Origin: Sophora flavescens
Lineage: Eukaryota > Streptophyta > Magnoliopsida > Fabales > Fabaceae
Length of the DNA: 64,000 bases
Assembly: GCA_030762895.1 (NCBI GenBank)
Contig: JAUPTC010000148.1
Span: 23,476-87,475 of the forward strand
Direction of reading: 5' to 3'
Shown here: one piece after another, positions 9,934 through 20,643 of the stretch
Layout of the letters: each line of letters begins with the position of its first letter
Position numbering within the stretch: position 1 is the first letter of the stretch
Program-made: the position numbers and the translations under genes
Notes under the pieces: generated by a model
The model's database searches: none
What the model saw: only the letters and a program-made list of their open reading frames with translations
Told to the model about the DNA's origin: nothing

Positions 9934-10827
9934 GGGTCTTGTTATTCTTCTACATTTGATAGGAATGAAAACCTTCTTGATGAATTGCATGACTCTTATC
10001 ATCATCCTAAGATTGATTTGAGAATTATGAATCAAGACTTGAATGAATTCCTTGATAAATGTGTTGTTGTGCTTTCTAATGTTCATTTGATTTATCACAA
10101 CAATTTTGAGGAATGTGTTGGATTACTTAGAAAGAGTTTGTTTGATAACTTGCTCACATACTCTTTTGATCAAATAAAGTTAGCATTTTGAGGTTTGTTA
10201 TGAGCTCTAAAGGGTTGCATGTGACAATAATTGATGGGTTAACTACTATTCCCCTTCTTACTCTGCCCATTCTTGCAAATTCTTTTAAGCTTTCATATGA
10301 TGATTCTAATGTGTTTGAGAGGATTGCCTTGTTTCAAAAAGAACCATCCCTTGTTTGTGATAAGGAGAATGTCCTTGAGGTTCAACTTTCTTGGGAGCCT
10401 TTAAAAAGAGAAAGTACATTTTCTTGTATGACCATGTTCAAGCCAAGAAAGGTAAACTTGAAAGTAGATTTTCTTAAGAGGTATAATTTTCTGTTTACCC
10501 TTGTGATTCATTACCTTGGCTATGAATGTGTTGAGGTGTTGATTGTACAATATGGAAATGTGTTACACATATTTGCTACATTTTATGGTTTCTATCAATT
10601 TCCATTTTATCCCGGAGGTTGGGTGTGTGTACATAAAAAGAATAAATGGGTCCCCAATAAAAGGAAATCAAAGATCCACCCTAGAAGAGCCATTGCAAGT
10701 TGTAGAGAAAATAAATAAAAATGTCTTTTGATATTGACTTAACTTCAATATGGCATATATTTCTTTCATTTGATGTAGGGATTGAAGTCATAAATTCGAG
10801 GACGAATTTTCTTAAAGAAGAAGGGTA
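9934..10827 (+). pseudogene. Degenerate pol remnant of element J
   Basis: The longest open stretch is 10188-10718. Its start (PLLTLPILANSFKL.YDDSNV) resembles the RNase H opening of element I (PILALPNFAKSFEIECDASNV). Its end (PGGWVCVHKKNKWVPNKRKSK) resembles the integrase C-terminal PGDWVWVHMRKERFPSQRKSK. Between these the sequence is not recognisable. A polypurine tract (AAAGAAGAAGGGTA) ends at 10827. Confidence 0.5.
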
Positions 10828-11654
10828 TGATATGTGCCAAGGGGGCAAGTCAACTTTTCAACAAGAATGATATGAGCCCAATGAAGACCATGGATCAAGA
10901 AGAAATTCAAGGACTTTGATGAAAATCTTATTTTCATTAATGGTGAACCAACTGACTTATTTTGGCTGTATCTTAAGCTGTGGGTCTCCGATTGATATAT
11001 TCTTTGGTGCGTTGGAAAGCTTAGGAAATTTCCTACAAATCATATCTCAGGCCTCTTGACCAAATTCGGCTTCTTTCATGATTAAAATAATGGTGGCAGT
11101 TATGGACGAATTTTACACGAGTTTATTAGACTTTTTATGTTTTGTTAATTATGTGGGAGTTACACTTTTAATTTGAGAAATAAGTGTGGCTGCTACATAA
11201 TGATAGAGAGAGGGTAATAAGTCACTATTAAGTGGCTGAGTTAAGTGTGAGTTTAGTAAGTCATGAATAGGCTAGTTATGTGGGGGTTATGGAATCATTG
11301 GGAAGACAAAGGGTGAAGCCAAATGTTGGCAGCCACACCCCTATATGTAACATGCCTAAACACATGAATAAACAACTTTGATGTTATTTTGGATCAAATC
11401 CATTTGTGAGAATATTGTTCTCCTAGGTTCTTGGTTGAACCAAACTATTGTTCTTATCAAGAATCCAAGATTCTTGTGGCGAACCTCACTTGGCTTATCA
11501 AAACTCTTGTTTTGTGGTGCCATCATCATCTTCTTACTCATCCATTTTCTTTCTTTCTTCACTTTAATCTTGGTTACAAAGTGTTACACGAATTTGTGTT
11601 AAAAATTCAACCAAAAAGATCATCAAAGGCAACCTCACCATTTGGTTGTCATCA
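10828..11654 (+). repeat. 3' LTR of element J
   Basis: TGATATGTGCC...TTGTCATCA, paired with 7565-8392 at roughly 98-99 percent by eye. It is followed by the target duplication ATTCT. Confidence 0.92.
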
Positions 11655-11800
11655 ATTCTCAATTGGAAAGTATGAAGATTGTGTACTTTGTGATGTGGTG
11701 CCTATGGAGGCAAGCCATATGTTGTTGGGAAGGCCTTGGCAATATGACAAAAAGGCCATCCATGATGGGTTCTCAAATAAGTTTACCTTCATGCATCAAG
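11655..11800 (+). pseudogene. Protease fragment, continuation of fragment H
   Basis: After the duplicated ATTCT the frame reads SIGKYEDCVLCDVVPMEASH and GRPWQYDKKAIHDGF, matching the protease of element I from exactly the point where 7564 stops. Homology ends near 11800, where a minus-strand LTR begins. Confidence 0.85.
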
Positions 11801-11809
11801 ACCGTGATA

Positions 11810-12787
11810 GCCTCCTTGATGTAGAAATAGGCCATTTCTTGATTTTTTTGAAAAGGGATTTGGTTGTGACTTATGTTTTGTATTTTCCTTTTTTTTTTTG
11901 ATATATGAAACGAAAAGAAGATGGATAATTGGGAGGTAGGGGCGCCACCTTAGTCTAATCCAAGACAAGGATAAGCCTATGAATGTGAGGATCACCACAA
12001 GAAAAGGATTTCTTGATAAGATCGATAAACTGGTCCAATCCAGAACCAAAGAGTATGAACTCAAAATTTTGCTGAAATCTTTCTTATTCTTTAATTGAAA
12101 CTTGCGCCCCCTATATATAATGAGGGAGGCTCTTGCATTACAAAGAGACAAAGTCTTTCCTTTCTAGGGGTAAAAGAAACTAAAGGAAATTACAAAAAAA
12201 AAATAATAATAATTATGACTGATTTGATTGATCTCCATGATCGTGGGAGGGGGAATGTTTCACAACACTCATTAAATGCGATTAAGTAGGAGGCTGCGCA
12301 TTTATTGTGTTGATGGAGCATTCATCTCCTTTCCTTGTGTAATTCCCTTCTCCTCGCCTTGATTGTAGCATTCTTCATCTTGTTTTGTGTAATTCCCTTT
12401 TTTCTTGCCTTGATTGGAGCAGTTATCTCCTTGTCTTGTATAACCCCTTGATTGCCTTGATTCTTGCCTTGATTCTCTTTGTCTTTCTTTGACAGCAAGC
12501 TTATTGAATTATTCAAGGAAACTTAGTGCTTTGGTCCCAAATAAGTCAATTGGACACTTGCACTTTTATTCAATTAAAAATAACTTGGTCAACTCTTTTA
12601 TGAAAGTTGCGCCTCCTCCATGGCTTGGATGACCAGCATGGTTTTTGGTGCAATTACATTCTTCTCTCCATTTGCAATCGCCTTAATCATGAATTGGACT
12701 AAGCTTTCTTGGACCCTCATTGACATTGCCCTAGTCATTGGTCCTCCTAAGCTTTGAATGGCCTCTTGGTGTTCCATGTCCTCATCA
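11810..12787 (-). repeat. LTR-G (3' LTR of a minus-strand element), left edge uncertain
   Basis: The right edge is clear: CATCA at 12783-12787 next to the reversed polypurine tract TTCCCTCCCTCTTG. The left edge is not; TGAT occurs at 11805, 11817 and 11899. The hairpin module is present although the sequence has diverged: GAGT/ACTC (12052-12063), CTGG/CCAG (12031-12044), CAAGAAA/TTTCTTG (11998-12015) and CCTT-A-GTC/GACAAGG (11948-11970). Imperfect ~50-bp repeats lie at about 12320-12480. Confidence 0.7.
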
Positions 12788-13437
12788 TTCCCTCCCTCTT
12801 GAAGAGAATTCGACCTCGAATTGAAGTCCTCCTCACCTACATCAAAAGGAGACAAGTCAGTAACGTTGAAAGTGGCACTAACACCATACTCACCTGGAAG
12901 GTCAACTTTGTAAGCATTATCATTGACTTTGGCGATCACTTGAAAAGGGCCATCGCCCCTAGGCATTAACTTAGATTTCCTTTGTGATGGAAACCTTTCT
13001 TTCCTCATATGGATCCAGACCCAACCTCCGGGATCAAAAGTAACCCGCTTGCGCCTTTTATTGCCACTCTTGGCATAGCTTTCATTCTTCTTTTCAATTT
13101 GCAGTTTAATTTTCTCATGTAAGCTTTTCACAAACTCAGCCTTCGCTTTGCCTTCTTTATGCTTCAACAGAGATGTGTTAGGTAATGGTAATAGATCAAG
13201 AGGAGTTAAAGGATTATAACCATACACAAACTCAAATGGGGAATGATTTGTGGTACTATGGATACCCCTATTATAAGCAAATTCAACATGTGGAAGCCAT
13301 GTTTCCCACATTTTCAAATTCCTTGAAAGTACAGCCCTTAGATGAATGCAATGGTCCTCTAAATTTTTGCTATATATCAAGATATCATCAAAATATACAA
13401 CAACAAATTTACCCAAAAATTCCCCTCAAAACATGGT
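12598..13437 (-). pseudogene. Fragment G: RT fused to integrase C-terminus by internal deletion
   Basis: On the minus strand the RT active-site region (VVVYFDDILIYSKNLE) runs to HLRAVL and then jumps into the integrase region after the catalytic core (WLPHVEFAYNR, PLDLLPLPN). It continues through PGGWVWIHMRKERFPSQRKSK to the CRM-like end SATFNVTDLSPFDVG and GGPMTRA, stopping inside LTR-G at 12598. The joint lies on ACAGCCCTTA (13331-13340), which in element I occurs at both deletion endpoints. RNase H, the integrase zinc finger and the catalytic core are lost. Confidence 0.88.
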
Positions 13438-13683
13438 TCATTAATCTCATGAAAGTGCTAGGTGCATTAGTTAATCCAAAACCTAGGTTAGATGACTTGG
13501 TTGATGAACTGTTTGGTGCATGCTTGTTTTCGAAAATTGATTTGAAAATTGGATACCATCAAATTAGGATAAGGGAAGGGGATGAATGGAAAACTGCTTT
13601 CAAAACAAAATATGGTTTATATGAGTGGCTAGTTATGCCTTTTGGATTAACTAATGCACCTAGCACTTTCATGAGATTAATGA
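13438..13683. repeat. 44-bp perfect inverted repeat in RT sequence
   Basis: 13438-13481 is the exact reverse complement of 13640-13683. Both encode the RT segment FGLTNAPSTFMRLM, one on each strand, with 158 bp between them. The left arm is continuous with minus-strand fragment G. Confidence 0.9.
13482..13683 (+). pseudogene. Inverted RT fragment on the plus strand
   Basis: Encodes PRLDDLVDELFGACLFSKIDLKIGYHQIR through YEWLVMPFGLTNAPSTFMRLM, the RT region just upstream of the catalytic YxDD. It is oriented opposite to fragment G and ends abruptly at the satellite at 13684. Confidence 0.85.
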
Positions 13684-14259
13684 TACCACATGGTTAATCC
13701 GTGACCCTCATGCCATGATCACGTTGCTAACCAATGACCCTTTTGCCATAATCCCATTGTTAACCCAGGACCCTCACGCCATGATCCTATGGTTAATGCA
13801 TAACCATCACGCCGTGATCCCATAGTTAACTCATGACCTTCACGCCATGGTCCCATAGTTAACTCATGACCCTCACGCCATAATCCCATGGTTAACCGAT
13901 GACCTCACATTGTGTTCCCATGGTTAACCATTGACCCTAATGCCATGATCCCATGGTTAACCCTTGACTTTCACACCATGATCCCATGGTTAACCCATGA
14001 TCCTCACTCCATGATCCATTGGTTAACCCATGAACCTCACGCCATGACCCCATGGTTAACACATGACTCTCACGCCATGTTCCCGTGGTTAACCCTTGAC
14101 TTTCACACCATGATCCTATGGTTAACCCATGACCCTCACACCACTATACCAATGGTTAACCCATGACCCTCACACCATGATCCCATGGTTAACCCATGAC
14201 CCTCACTCCAGGATCCAATGGTTAACCCATGACCCTCACACCATGATCCTATGGTTAAC
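13684..14259. repeat. 33-bp satellite, block 1
   Basis: Tandem copies of a 33-bp unit that can be written CCATGGTTAACCCATGACC followed by CTCACGCCATGATC. Variants follow one another without spacers. The first ~150 bp match 29131-29280 almost exactly. It ends at TTAAC (14255-14259), where LTR-B starts. Confidence 0.95.
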
Positions 14260-15078
14260 TGATGCAAACCAAGGATGATGTCCAATTTGAGGCCAAATTA
14301 ATATTTTTGATGAAATTTTTATTTTCATTGTGGTGAACCCGTATGCTTGATTTGGTCATATCTTGAGCTACGAATCTCCGATTGATGCATTCTTTAGTGA
14401 GTTGGAAAGCTTAGGGAATTATCTACAAATCATATCTCAGGCCTCTTGACCAAATTCGGCTTCTATCATGGTGAAAAAGGGCTGCAAGTTTAATACGAAT
14501 TCTTGGACCTTAAATGAGTTATATGTTAATTGGGCTACACTAAGCTTGATGAATGAGCAAGGCCCATTATGAATGGTGGCTGGCACGTTTTTGGAACTTA
14601 AAAAGGAGAGCAACCTTTGGCTTGCATGCCTAGGTAACTCCTTTAGAAGTTATGGAACCACTTTTATTATTTTCTTAAGTAGGATAGTTATGTTCTTTTA
14701 ATAACCACTTAGTGGAGAGTTATGTCTAGTTATTAGGAGTTTATGTCATCTTATGATGACCTTTGGTTTTTATTTACCTATGCTATATGTACACACCTAT
14801 TACATGATGAATGATAACTTTGAGTTCATTTTGGATTGATTCCAATTGTGAGAGTGTTTTCTCTCTTGGGTTCTTCATTGAGCCAACCCTTGTTCTTATC
14901 AAGAATCCAAGATTCTTGTGGCGAACCTCACATTGGCTTATCAAATCCCCTTGGATTTGTGGCGCCTACCTCCCATTTCTCATCTTATCCAATTTTGTAT
15001 TTCATCTTCTTCTATAATTTTGTTTGGTCACTCAAGGATAGATCCGAAATTATACATGTTCCTTTTAGGATCATATCA
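14260..15078 (+). repeat. LTR-B copy 1
   Basis: TGATGCAAACC...GGATCATATCA, same family as the LTRs of element E. It is followed by TCAAGTGGTATCAAAGC, the internal start of family A, so the LTR and internal regions come from different families. Hairpins at 14900-14918 and 14942-14959. Confidence 0.88.
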
Positions 15079-15083
15079 TCAAG

Positions 15084-15095
15084 TGGTATCAAAGC
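15084..15095 (+). other. Primer binding site, unit X1
   Basis: TGGTATCAAAGC, family-A type, behind an LTR-B end. The equivalent site in unit X2 is at 18689-18700. Confidence 0.8.
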
Positions 15096-15159
15096 TTAGG
15101 CTTTGGTTGAATTTTGAGTTTTGTTCTTCGTCTAACTTTCTCCTTTTCTTCTTTTTGCT

Positions 15160-16144
15160 ATGTTGCGATTTGAAAATTTCGACTATGTGCAAGAACATAG
15201 GAAAGAGGTTGAAGAGTGGATCCGGCAAATGCATGAGAGGCATGACAAGAGGATGAGAGAGAACGAACAAAAGAGGTTGAGAAAAGAGGAAAGAATGAAA
15301 AGACAAATGGAAAGTTTTGAAGACCATGTGAAGAAGTTGGTGGAAGACTCCAACAAGAAAGAGAATGAGAAGAAAGAGAGAGAGAAAGCAAAACAAGAGA
15401 ATGAGGCAAAAGCAAAAGAGAGTGAAAAGAAAAGTGATGATCAAAAGGAAAAAGAAAAAGAGAGTGAAAAGAAGAATGACGAGCAAAGAGAAAAATAGTG
15501 AGAAAAATAGTGAGCAAAAAGAGAGTTCTTTGGCAACAAAAAGTGAGGAGAAGAGGGTTTTAATTTCAAGGCAGCCCCAATGCATATTTTATTACAAGAA
15601 TTTTCATTTGGTTGCTAACACTTCTAATGATCTCTTTTTGCCTAGTGATGTTGTAACTCTTTTGCAAAAATTTGGAAATCTCATCCAAAAGGAAGTACCC
15701 CATGGTTTGGAAACTTGCATGGATTCCAAAATGCTCAACCAATCACCCACTCTTGCTTTACCTCCTATTGAAATGTATTTTGAACTTAAGTTTGAAGCAC
15801 CCAATATGATTGTGAGGAATACTTTAGATGGACCACCAATATCTAATTTTGGTGATGAAGATTGTTTCAATTCGAGGTCGAATTCACTCAAAGAAGGAGG
15901 GGATGATATGAGCCAAGAGGGGGCAAGTCAACTTGTCATCAAGAATGATATGAGCCCAATAAGGAGTATGGACCAAGGAGCACTAAAAGGACTCGGTGGG
16001 TCTAAGACAAGAGCAAGAGCCAAGAAAGCCCAAGAAGTTCTAAACCAAATAGTGTCAACCTTGATGGAAACAAGCCCAAGTTCAAGTCTTGATGGAGTGG
16101 AGGACAAAATGGTTACTTATCTCATCCAACTTGAAGACCCATGA
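15160..16144 (+). pseudogene. Coiled-coil ORF, unit X1 (one-base frameshift)
   Basis: Same protein family as 2555-3622: begins MLRFENFDYVQEHRKEVEEW, followed by the Lys/Glu-rich coiled coil. It carries one extra A at about 15485-15487 compared with the intact copy 18765-19748, which splits it into 15160-15498 and an overlapping frame ending at 16144. The C-terminal part again reads into the LTR (GGSKTRAR) and ends in the LIQLEDP motif. Confidence 0.75.
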
Positions 16145-16829
16145 TGGGCTTGGACGTCCACTTCCCATATTATCATTTTCTAGTTTTTTTCTATTAAATA
16201 AAGTGCAATAAACTTGGGTTTTATGAAGAATTTCGAATTTGGGTGCATAGTGGGAGGAATCTTGTTGGTTTGCATACCAATAATAACTCCTTTAAGTTTT
16301 TAGCCTTTTTTATGTTTTGTTAATTATGTGGGAGTTACACTTTTAATTTGAGAAATAAGTGTGGCTGCTACATAATGATAGAGAGAAGGTGATAAGTCAC
16401 TATTAAGTGGTTGAGTTAAGTGTGAGTTTAGTAAGTCATGAATAGGCTAGTTATGTGGGGGTTATGGAATCATTGGGAAGACAAAGGGTGAAGCCAAATG
16501 TTGGCAGCCACACCCCTATATGTAACATGCCTAAACACATGAATAAACAACTTGGATGTTGAATTTGGATTAAATCCATTTGTGAGGGAATTGTCTCTCT
16601 TTGGTTCTTGGTTGAGCCATCTTGTTCTTATCAAGAATCCACGATTCTTGTGGCGAACCTCACTTGGCTTATCAAACTCTCTAGTTTGTGGCGCCATCAC
16701 CATCTCTAATCTTCACCATTTTCATATTTTCTTCCTTTTATGTTACAACTCAATTCTGACTTGGATTTGTAATTGTTAAAATTCAACCAAAAAGATCATC
16801 AAAGGCAACCTCACCATTGGTTGTCATCA
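15904..16829 (+). repeat. LTR-A type copy, unit X1 (926 bp)
   Basis: TGATATGAGCC after the polypurine tract AAAGAAGGAGGGGA, ending TTGTCATCA. It is followed by only ten bases of internal sequence (AGTGGTATCA) and then satellite, so the next internal region was removed by recombination. The middle hairpin loop reads CAC instead of CAA with the stem kept. Confidence 0.88.
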
Positions 16830-16839
16830 AGTGGTATCA

Positions 16840-17039
16840 CACCATGACTCTCACGCCATGTTCCCGTGGTTAACCCTTGACTTTCACACCATGATCCTAT
16901 GGTTAACCCATGACCCTCACACCACTATCCAATGGTTAACCCATGACCCTCACACCATGATCCCATGGTTAACCCATGACCCTCACTCCAGGATCCAATG
17001 GTTAACCCATGACCCTCACACCATGATCCTATGGTTAAC
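16840..17039. repeat. 33-bp satellite, short block in unit X1
   Basis: About six 33-bp units, the same variants in the same order as 14050-14259. Ends at TTAAC before LTR-B. Confidence 0.93.
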
Positions 17040-17859
17040 TGATGCAAACCAAGGATGATGTCCAATTTGAGGCCAAATTAATATTTTTGATGAAAATTTT
17101 ATTTTCATTGTGGTGAACCCGTATGCTTGATTTGGTCATATCTTGAGCTATGAATCTCCGATTGATGCATTCTTTAGTGAGTTGGAAAGCTTAGGGAATT
17201 ATCTACAAATCATATCTCAGGCCTCTTGACCAAATTCGGCTTCTATCATGGTGAAAAAGGGCTGCAAGTTTAATACGAATTCTTGGACCTTAAATGAGTT
17301 ATATGGTAATTGGGCTACACTAAGCTTGATGAATGAGCAAGGTCCATTATGAATGGTGGCTGGCACGTTTTTGGAACTTAAAAAGGAGAGCAACCTTTGG
17401 CTTGCATGCCTAGGTAACTCCTTTAGAAGTTATGGAACCACTTTTATTATTTTCTTAAGTAGGATAGTTATGTTCTTTTAATAACCACTTAGTGGAGAGT
17501 TATGTCTAGTTATTAGGAGTTTATGTCATCTTATGATGACCTTTGGTTTTTATTTACCTATGCTATATGTACACACCTATTACATGATGAATGATAACTT
17601 TGAGTTCATTTTGGATTGATTCCAATTGTGAGAGTGTTTTCTCTCTTGGGTTCTTCATTGAGCCAACCCTTGTTCTTATCAAGAATCCAAGATTCTTGTG
17701 GCGAACCTCACATTGGCTTATCAAATCCCCTTGGATTTGTGGCGCCTACCTCCCATTTCTCATCTTATCCAATTTTGTATTTCATCTTCTTCTACAATTT
17801 TGTTTGGTCACTCAAGGATAGATCCGAAAATATATATGTTCCTTGTTAGGATCATATCA
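17040..17859 (+). repeat. LTR-B copy 2
   Basis: 820 bp, TGATGCAAACC...ATCATATCA. It is separated from the next LTR-B by TTAA (17860-17863). Confidence 0.9.
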
Positions 17860-17863
17860 TTAA

Positions 17864-18683
17864 TGATGCAAACCAAGGATGATGTCCAATTTGAGGCCAA
17901 ATTAATATTTTTGATGAAAATTTTATTTTCATTGTGGTGAACCCGTATGCTTGATTTGGTCATATCTTGAGCTACGAATCTCCGATTGATGCATTCTTTA
18001 GTGAGTTGGAAAGCTTAGGGAATTATCTACAAATCATATCTCAGGCCTCTTGACCAAATTCGGCTTCTATCATGGTGAAAAAGGGCTGCAAGTTTAATAC
18101 GAATTCTTGGACCTTAAATGAGTTATATGTTAATTGGGCTACACTAAGCTTGATGAATGAGCAAGGCCCATTATGAATGGTGGCTGGCACGTTTTTGGAA
18201 CTTAAAAAGGAGAGCAACCTTTGGCTTGCATGCCTAGGTAACTCCTTTAGAAGTTATGGAACCACTTTTATTATTTTCTTAAGTAGGATAGTTATGTTCT
18301 TTTAATAACCACTTAGTGGAGAGTTATGTCTAGTTATTAGGAGTTTATGTCATCTTATGATGACCTTTGGTTTTTATTTACCTATGCTATATGTACACAC
18401 CTATTACATGATGAATGATAACTTTGAGTTCATTTTGGATTGATTCCAATTGTGAGAGTGTTTTCTCTCTTGGGTTCTTCATTGAGCCAACCCTTGTTCT
18501 TATCAAGAATCCAAGATTCTTGTGGCGAACCTCACATTGGCTTATCAAATCCCCTTGGATTTGTGGCGCCTACCTCCCATTTCTCATCTTATCCAATTTT
18601 GTATTTCATCTTCTTCTATAATTTTGTTTGGTCACTCAAGGATAGATCCGAAATTATACATGTTCCTTTTTAGGATCATATCA
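17864..18683 (+). repeat. LTR-B copy 3
   Basis: 820 bp, start of the second 3604-bp unit. It leads into a family-A internal region exactly as copy 1 does. Confidence 0.9.
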
Positions 18684-18764
18684 TCAAGTGGTATCAAAGC
18701 TTAGGCTTTGGTTGAATTTTGAGTTTTGTTCTTCGTCTAACTTTCTCCTTTTCTTCTTTTTGCT

Positions 18765-19748
18765 ATGTTGCGATTTGAAAATTTCGACTATGTGCAAGAA
18801 CATAGGAAAGAGGTTGAAGAGTGGATCCGGCAAATGCATGAGAGGCATGACAAGAGGATGAGAGAGAACGAACAAAAGAGGTTGAGAAAAGAGGAAAGAA
18901 TAAAAAGACAAATGGAAAGTTTTGAAGACCATGTGAAGAAGTTGGTGGAAGACTCCAACAAGAAAGAGAATGAGAAGAAAGAGAGAGAGAAAGCAAAACA
19001 AGAGATTGAGGCAAAAGCAAAAGAGAGTGAAAAGAAAAGTGATGATCAAAAGGAAAAAGAAAAAGAGAGTGAAAAGAAGAATGACGAGCAAGAGAAAAAT
19101 AGTGAGAAAAATAGTGAGCAAAAAGAGAGTTCTTTGGCAACAAAAAGTGAGGAGAAGAGGGTTTTAATTTCAAGGCAGCCCCAATGCATATTTTATTACA
19201 AGAATTTTCATTTGGTTGCTAACACTTCTAATGATCTCTTTTTGCCTAGTGATGTTGTAACTCTTTTGCAAAAATTTGGAAATCTCATCCAAAAGGAAGT
19301 ACCCCATGGTTTGGAAACTTGCATGGATTCCAAAATGCTCAACCAATCACCCACTCTTGCTTTACCTCCTATTGAAATGTATTTTGAACTTAAGTTTGAA
19401 GCACCCAATATGATTGTGAGGAATACTTTAGATGGACCACCAATATCTAATTTTGGTGATGAAGATTGTTTCAATTCGAGGTCGAATTCACTCAAAGAAG
19501 GAGGGGATGATATGAGCCAAGAGGGGGCAAGTCAACTTGTCATCAAGAATGATATGAGCCCAATAAGGAGTATGGACCAAGGAGCACTAAAAGGACTCGG
19601 TGGGTCTAAGACAAGAGCAAGAGCCAAGAAAGCCCAAGAAGTTCTAAACCAAATAGTGTCAACCTTGATGGAAACAAGCCCAAGTTCAAGTCTTGATGGA
19701 GTGGAGGACAAAATGGTTACTTATCTCATCCAACTTGAAGACCCATGA
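18765..19748 (+). CDS. Coiled-coil protein, unit X2 (intact, 327 aa)
   Basis: Unbroken copy beginning MLRFENFDYVQEHRKEVEEW. Residues ~1-130 are charged and coiled-coil like with repeated ESEKKSD-type blocks. About 131-180 match the linker before RT (ISRQPQCIFYYKNF, VVTLLQKFGNLIQKEVPHG). The remainder matches the pol C-terminus (FNSRSNSLKEGG) and the part encoded in the LTR (RARAKKAQEVLNQ). It differs from the array-A protein by scattered substitutions and in-frame gaps, so an open frame is kept in two diverged families. Function unknown. Confidence 0.7.
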   Translation: MLRFENFDYVQEHRKEVEEWIRQMHERHDKRMRENEQKRLRKEERIKRQMESFEDHVKKLVEDSNKKENEKKEREKAKQEIEAKAKESEKKSDDQKEKEKESEKKNDEQEKNSEKNSEQKESSLATKSEEKRVLISRQPQCIFYYKNFHLVANTSNDLFLPSDVVTLLQKFGNLIQKEVPHGLETCMDSKMLNQSPTLALPPIEMYFELKFEAPNMIVRNTLDGPPISNFGDEDCFNSRSNSLKEGGDDMSQEGASQLVIKNDMSPIRSMDQGALKGLGGSKTRARAKKAQEVLNQIVSTLMETSPSSSLDGVEDKMVTYLIQLEDP

Positions 19749-20433
19749 TGGGCTTGGACGTCCACTTCCCATATTATCATTTTCTAGTTTTTTTCTATTA
19801 AATAAAGTGCAATAAACTTGGGTTTTATGAAGAATTTCGAATTTGGGTGCATAGTGGGAGGAATCTTGTTGGTTTGCATACCAATAATAACTCCTTTAAG
19901 TTTTTAGCCTTTTTTATGTTTTGTTAATTATGTGGGAGTTACACTTTTAATTTGAGAAATAAGTGTGGCTGCTACATAATGATAGAGAGAAGGTGATAAG
20001 TCACTATTAAGTGGTTGAGTTAAGTGTGAGTTTAGTAAGTCATGAATAGGCTAGTTATGTGGGGGTTATGGAATCATTGGGAAGACAAAGGGTGAAGCCA
20101 AATGTTGGCAGCCACACCCCTATATGTAACATGCCTAAACACATGAATAAACAACTTGGATGTTGAATTTGGATTAAATCCATTTGTGAGGGAATTGTCT
20201 CTCTTTGGTTCTTGGTTGAGCCATCTTGTTCTTATCAAGAATCCACGATTCTTGTGGCGAACCTCACTTGGCTTATCAAACTCTCTAGTTTGTGGCGCCA
20301 TCACCATCTCTAATCTTCACCATTTTCATATTTTCTTCCTTTTATGTTACAACTCAATTCCGACTTGGATTTGTAATTGTTAAAATTCAACCAAAAAGAT
20401 CATCAAAGGCAACCTCACCATTGGTTGTCATCA
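19508..20433 (+). repeat. LTR-A type copy, unit X2 (926 bp)
   Basis: Duplicate of 15904-16829, with the same ten-base internal stub and satellite joint behind it. Confidence 0.9.
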
Positions 20434-20443
20434 AGTGGTATCA

Positions 20444-20643
20444 CACCATGACTCTCACGCCATGTTCCCGTGGTTAACCCTTGACTTTCACACCATGATC
20501 CTATGGTTAACCCATGACCCTCACACCACTATCCAATGGTTAACCCATGACCCTCACACCATGATCCCATGGTTAACCCATGACCCTCACTCCAGGATCC
20601 AATGGTTAACCCATGACCCTCACACCATGATCCTATGGTTAAC
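20444..20643. repeat. 33-bp satellite, short block in unit X2
   Basis: Duplicate of 16840-17039. Confidence 0.93.

Larger units (their letters stand above)
7565..11654 (+). mobile_element. Element J: nested 4.09-kb LTR retrotransposon, partly deleted
   Basis: LTRs 7565-8392 (828 bp) and 10828-11654 (827 bp) flank a 2435-bp internal region. The target duplication ATTCT is visible at 7560-7564 and 11655-11659. Removing J rejoins the protease frame of fragment H. The LTRs differ at roughly a dozen positions, so J is not very recent. The internal region keeps a damaged gag, a Lys/Glu-rich part and a degenerate piece resembling RNase H plus integrase C-terminus; RT and integrase cores are absent, so J is non-autonomous. 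Confidence 0.93.

Noticed and set aside
17860..17863. TTAA as a piggyBac-type target site
   Set aside because: The flanking sequences are LTR ends, and TTAA is best explained as a remnant of the TTAAC duplication.
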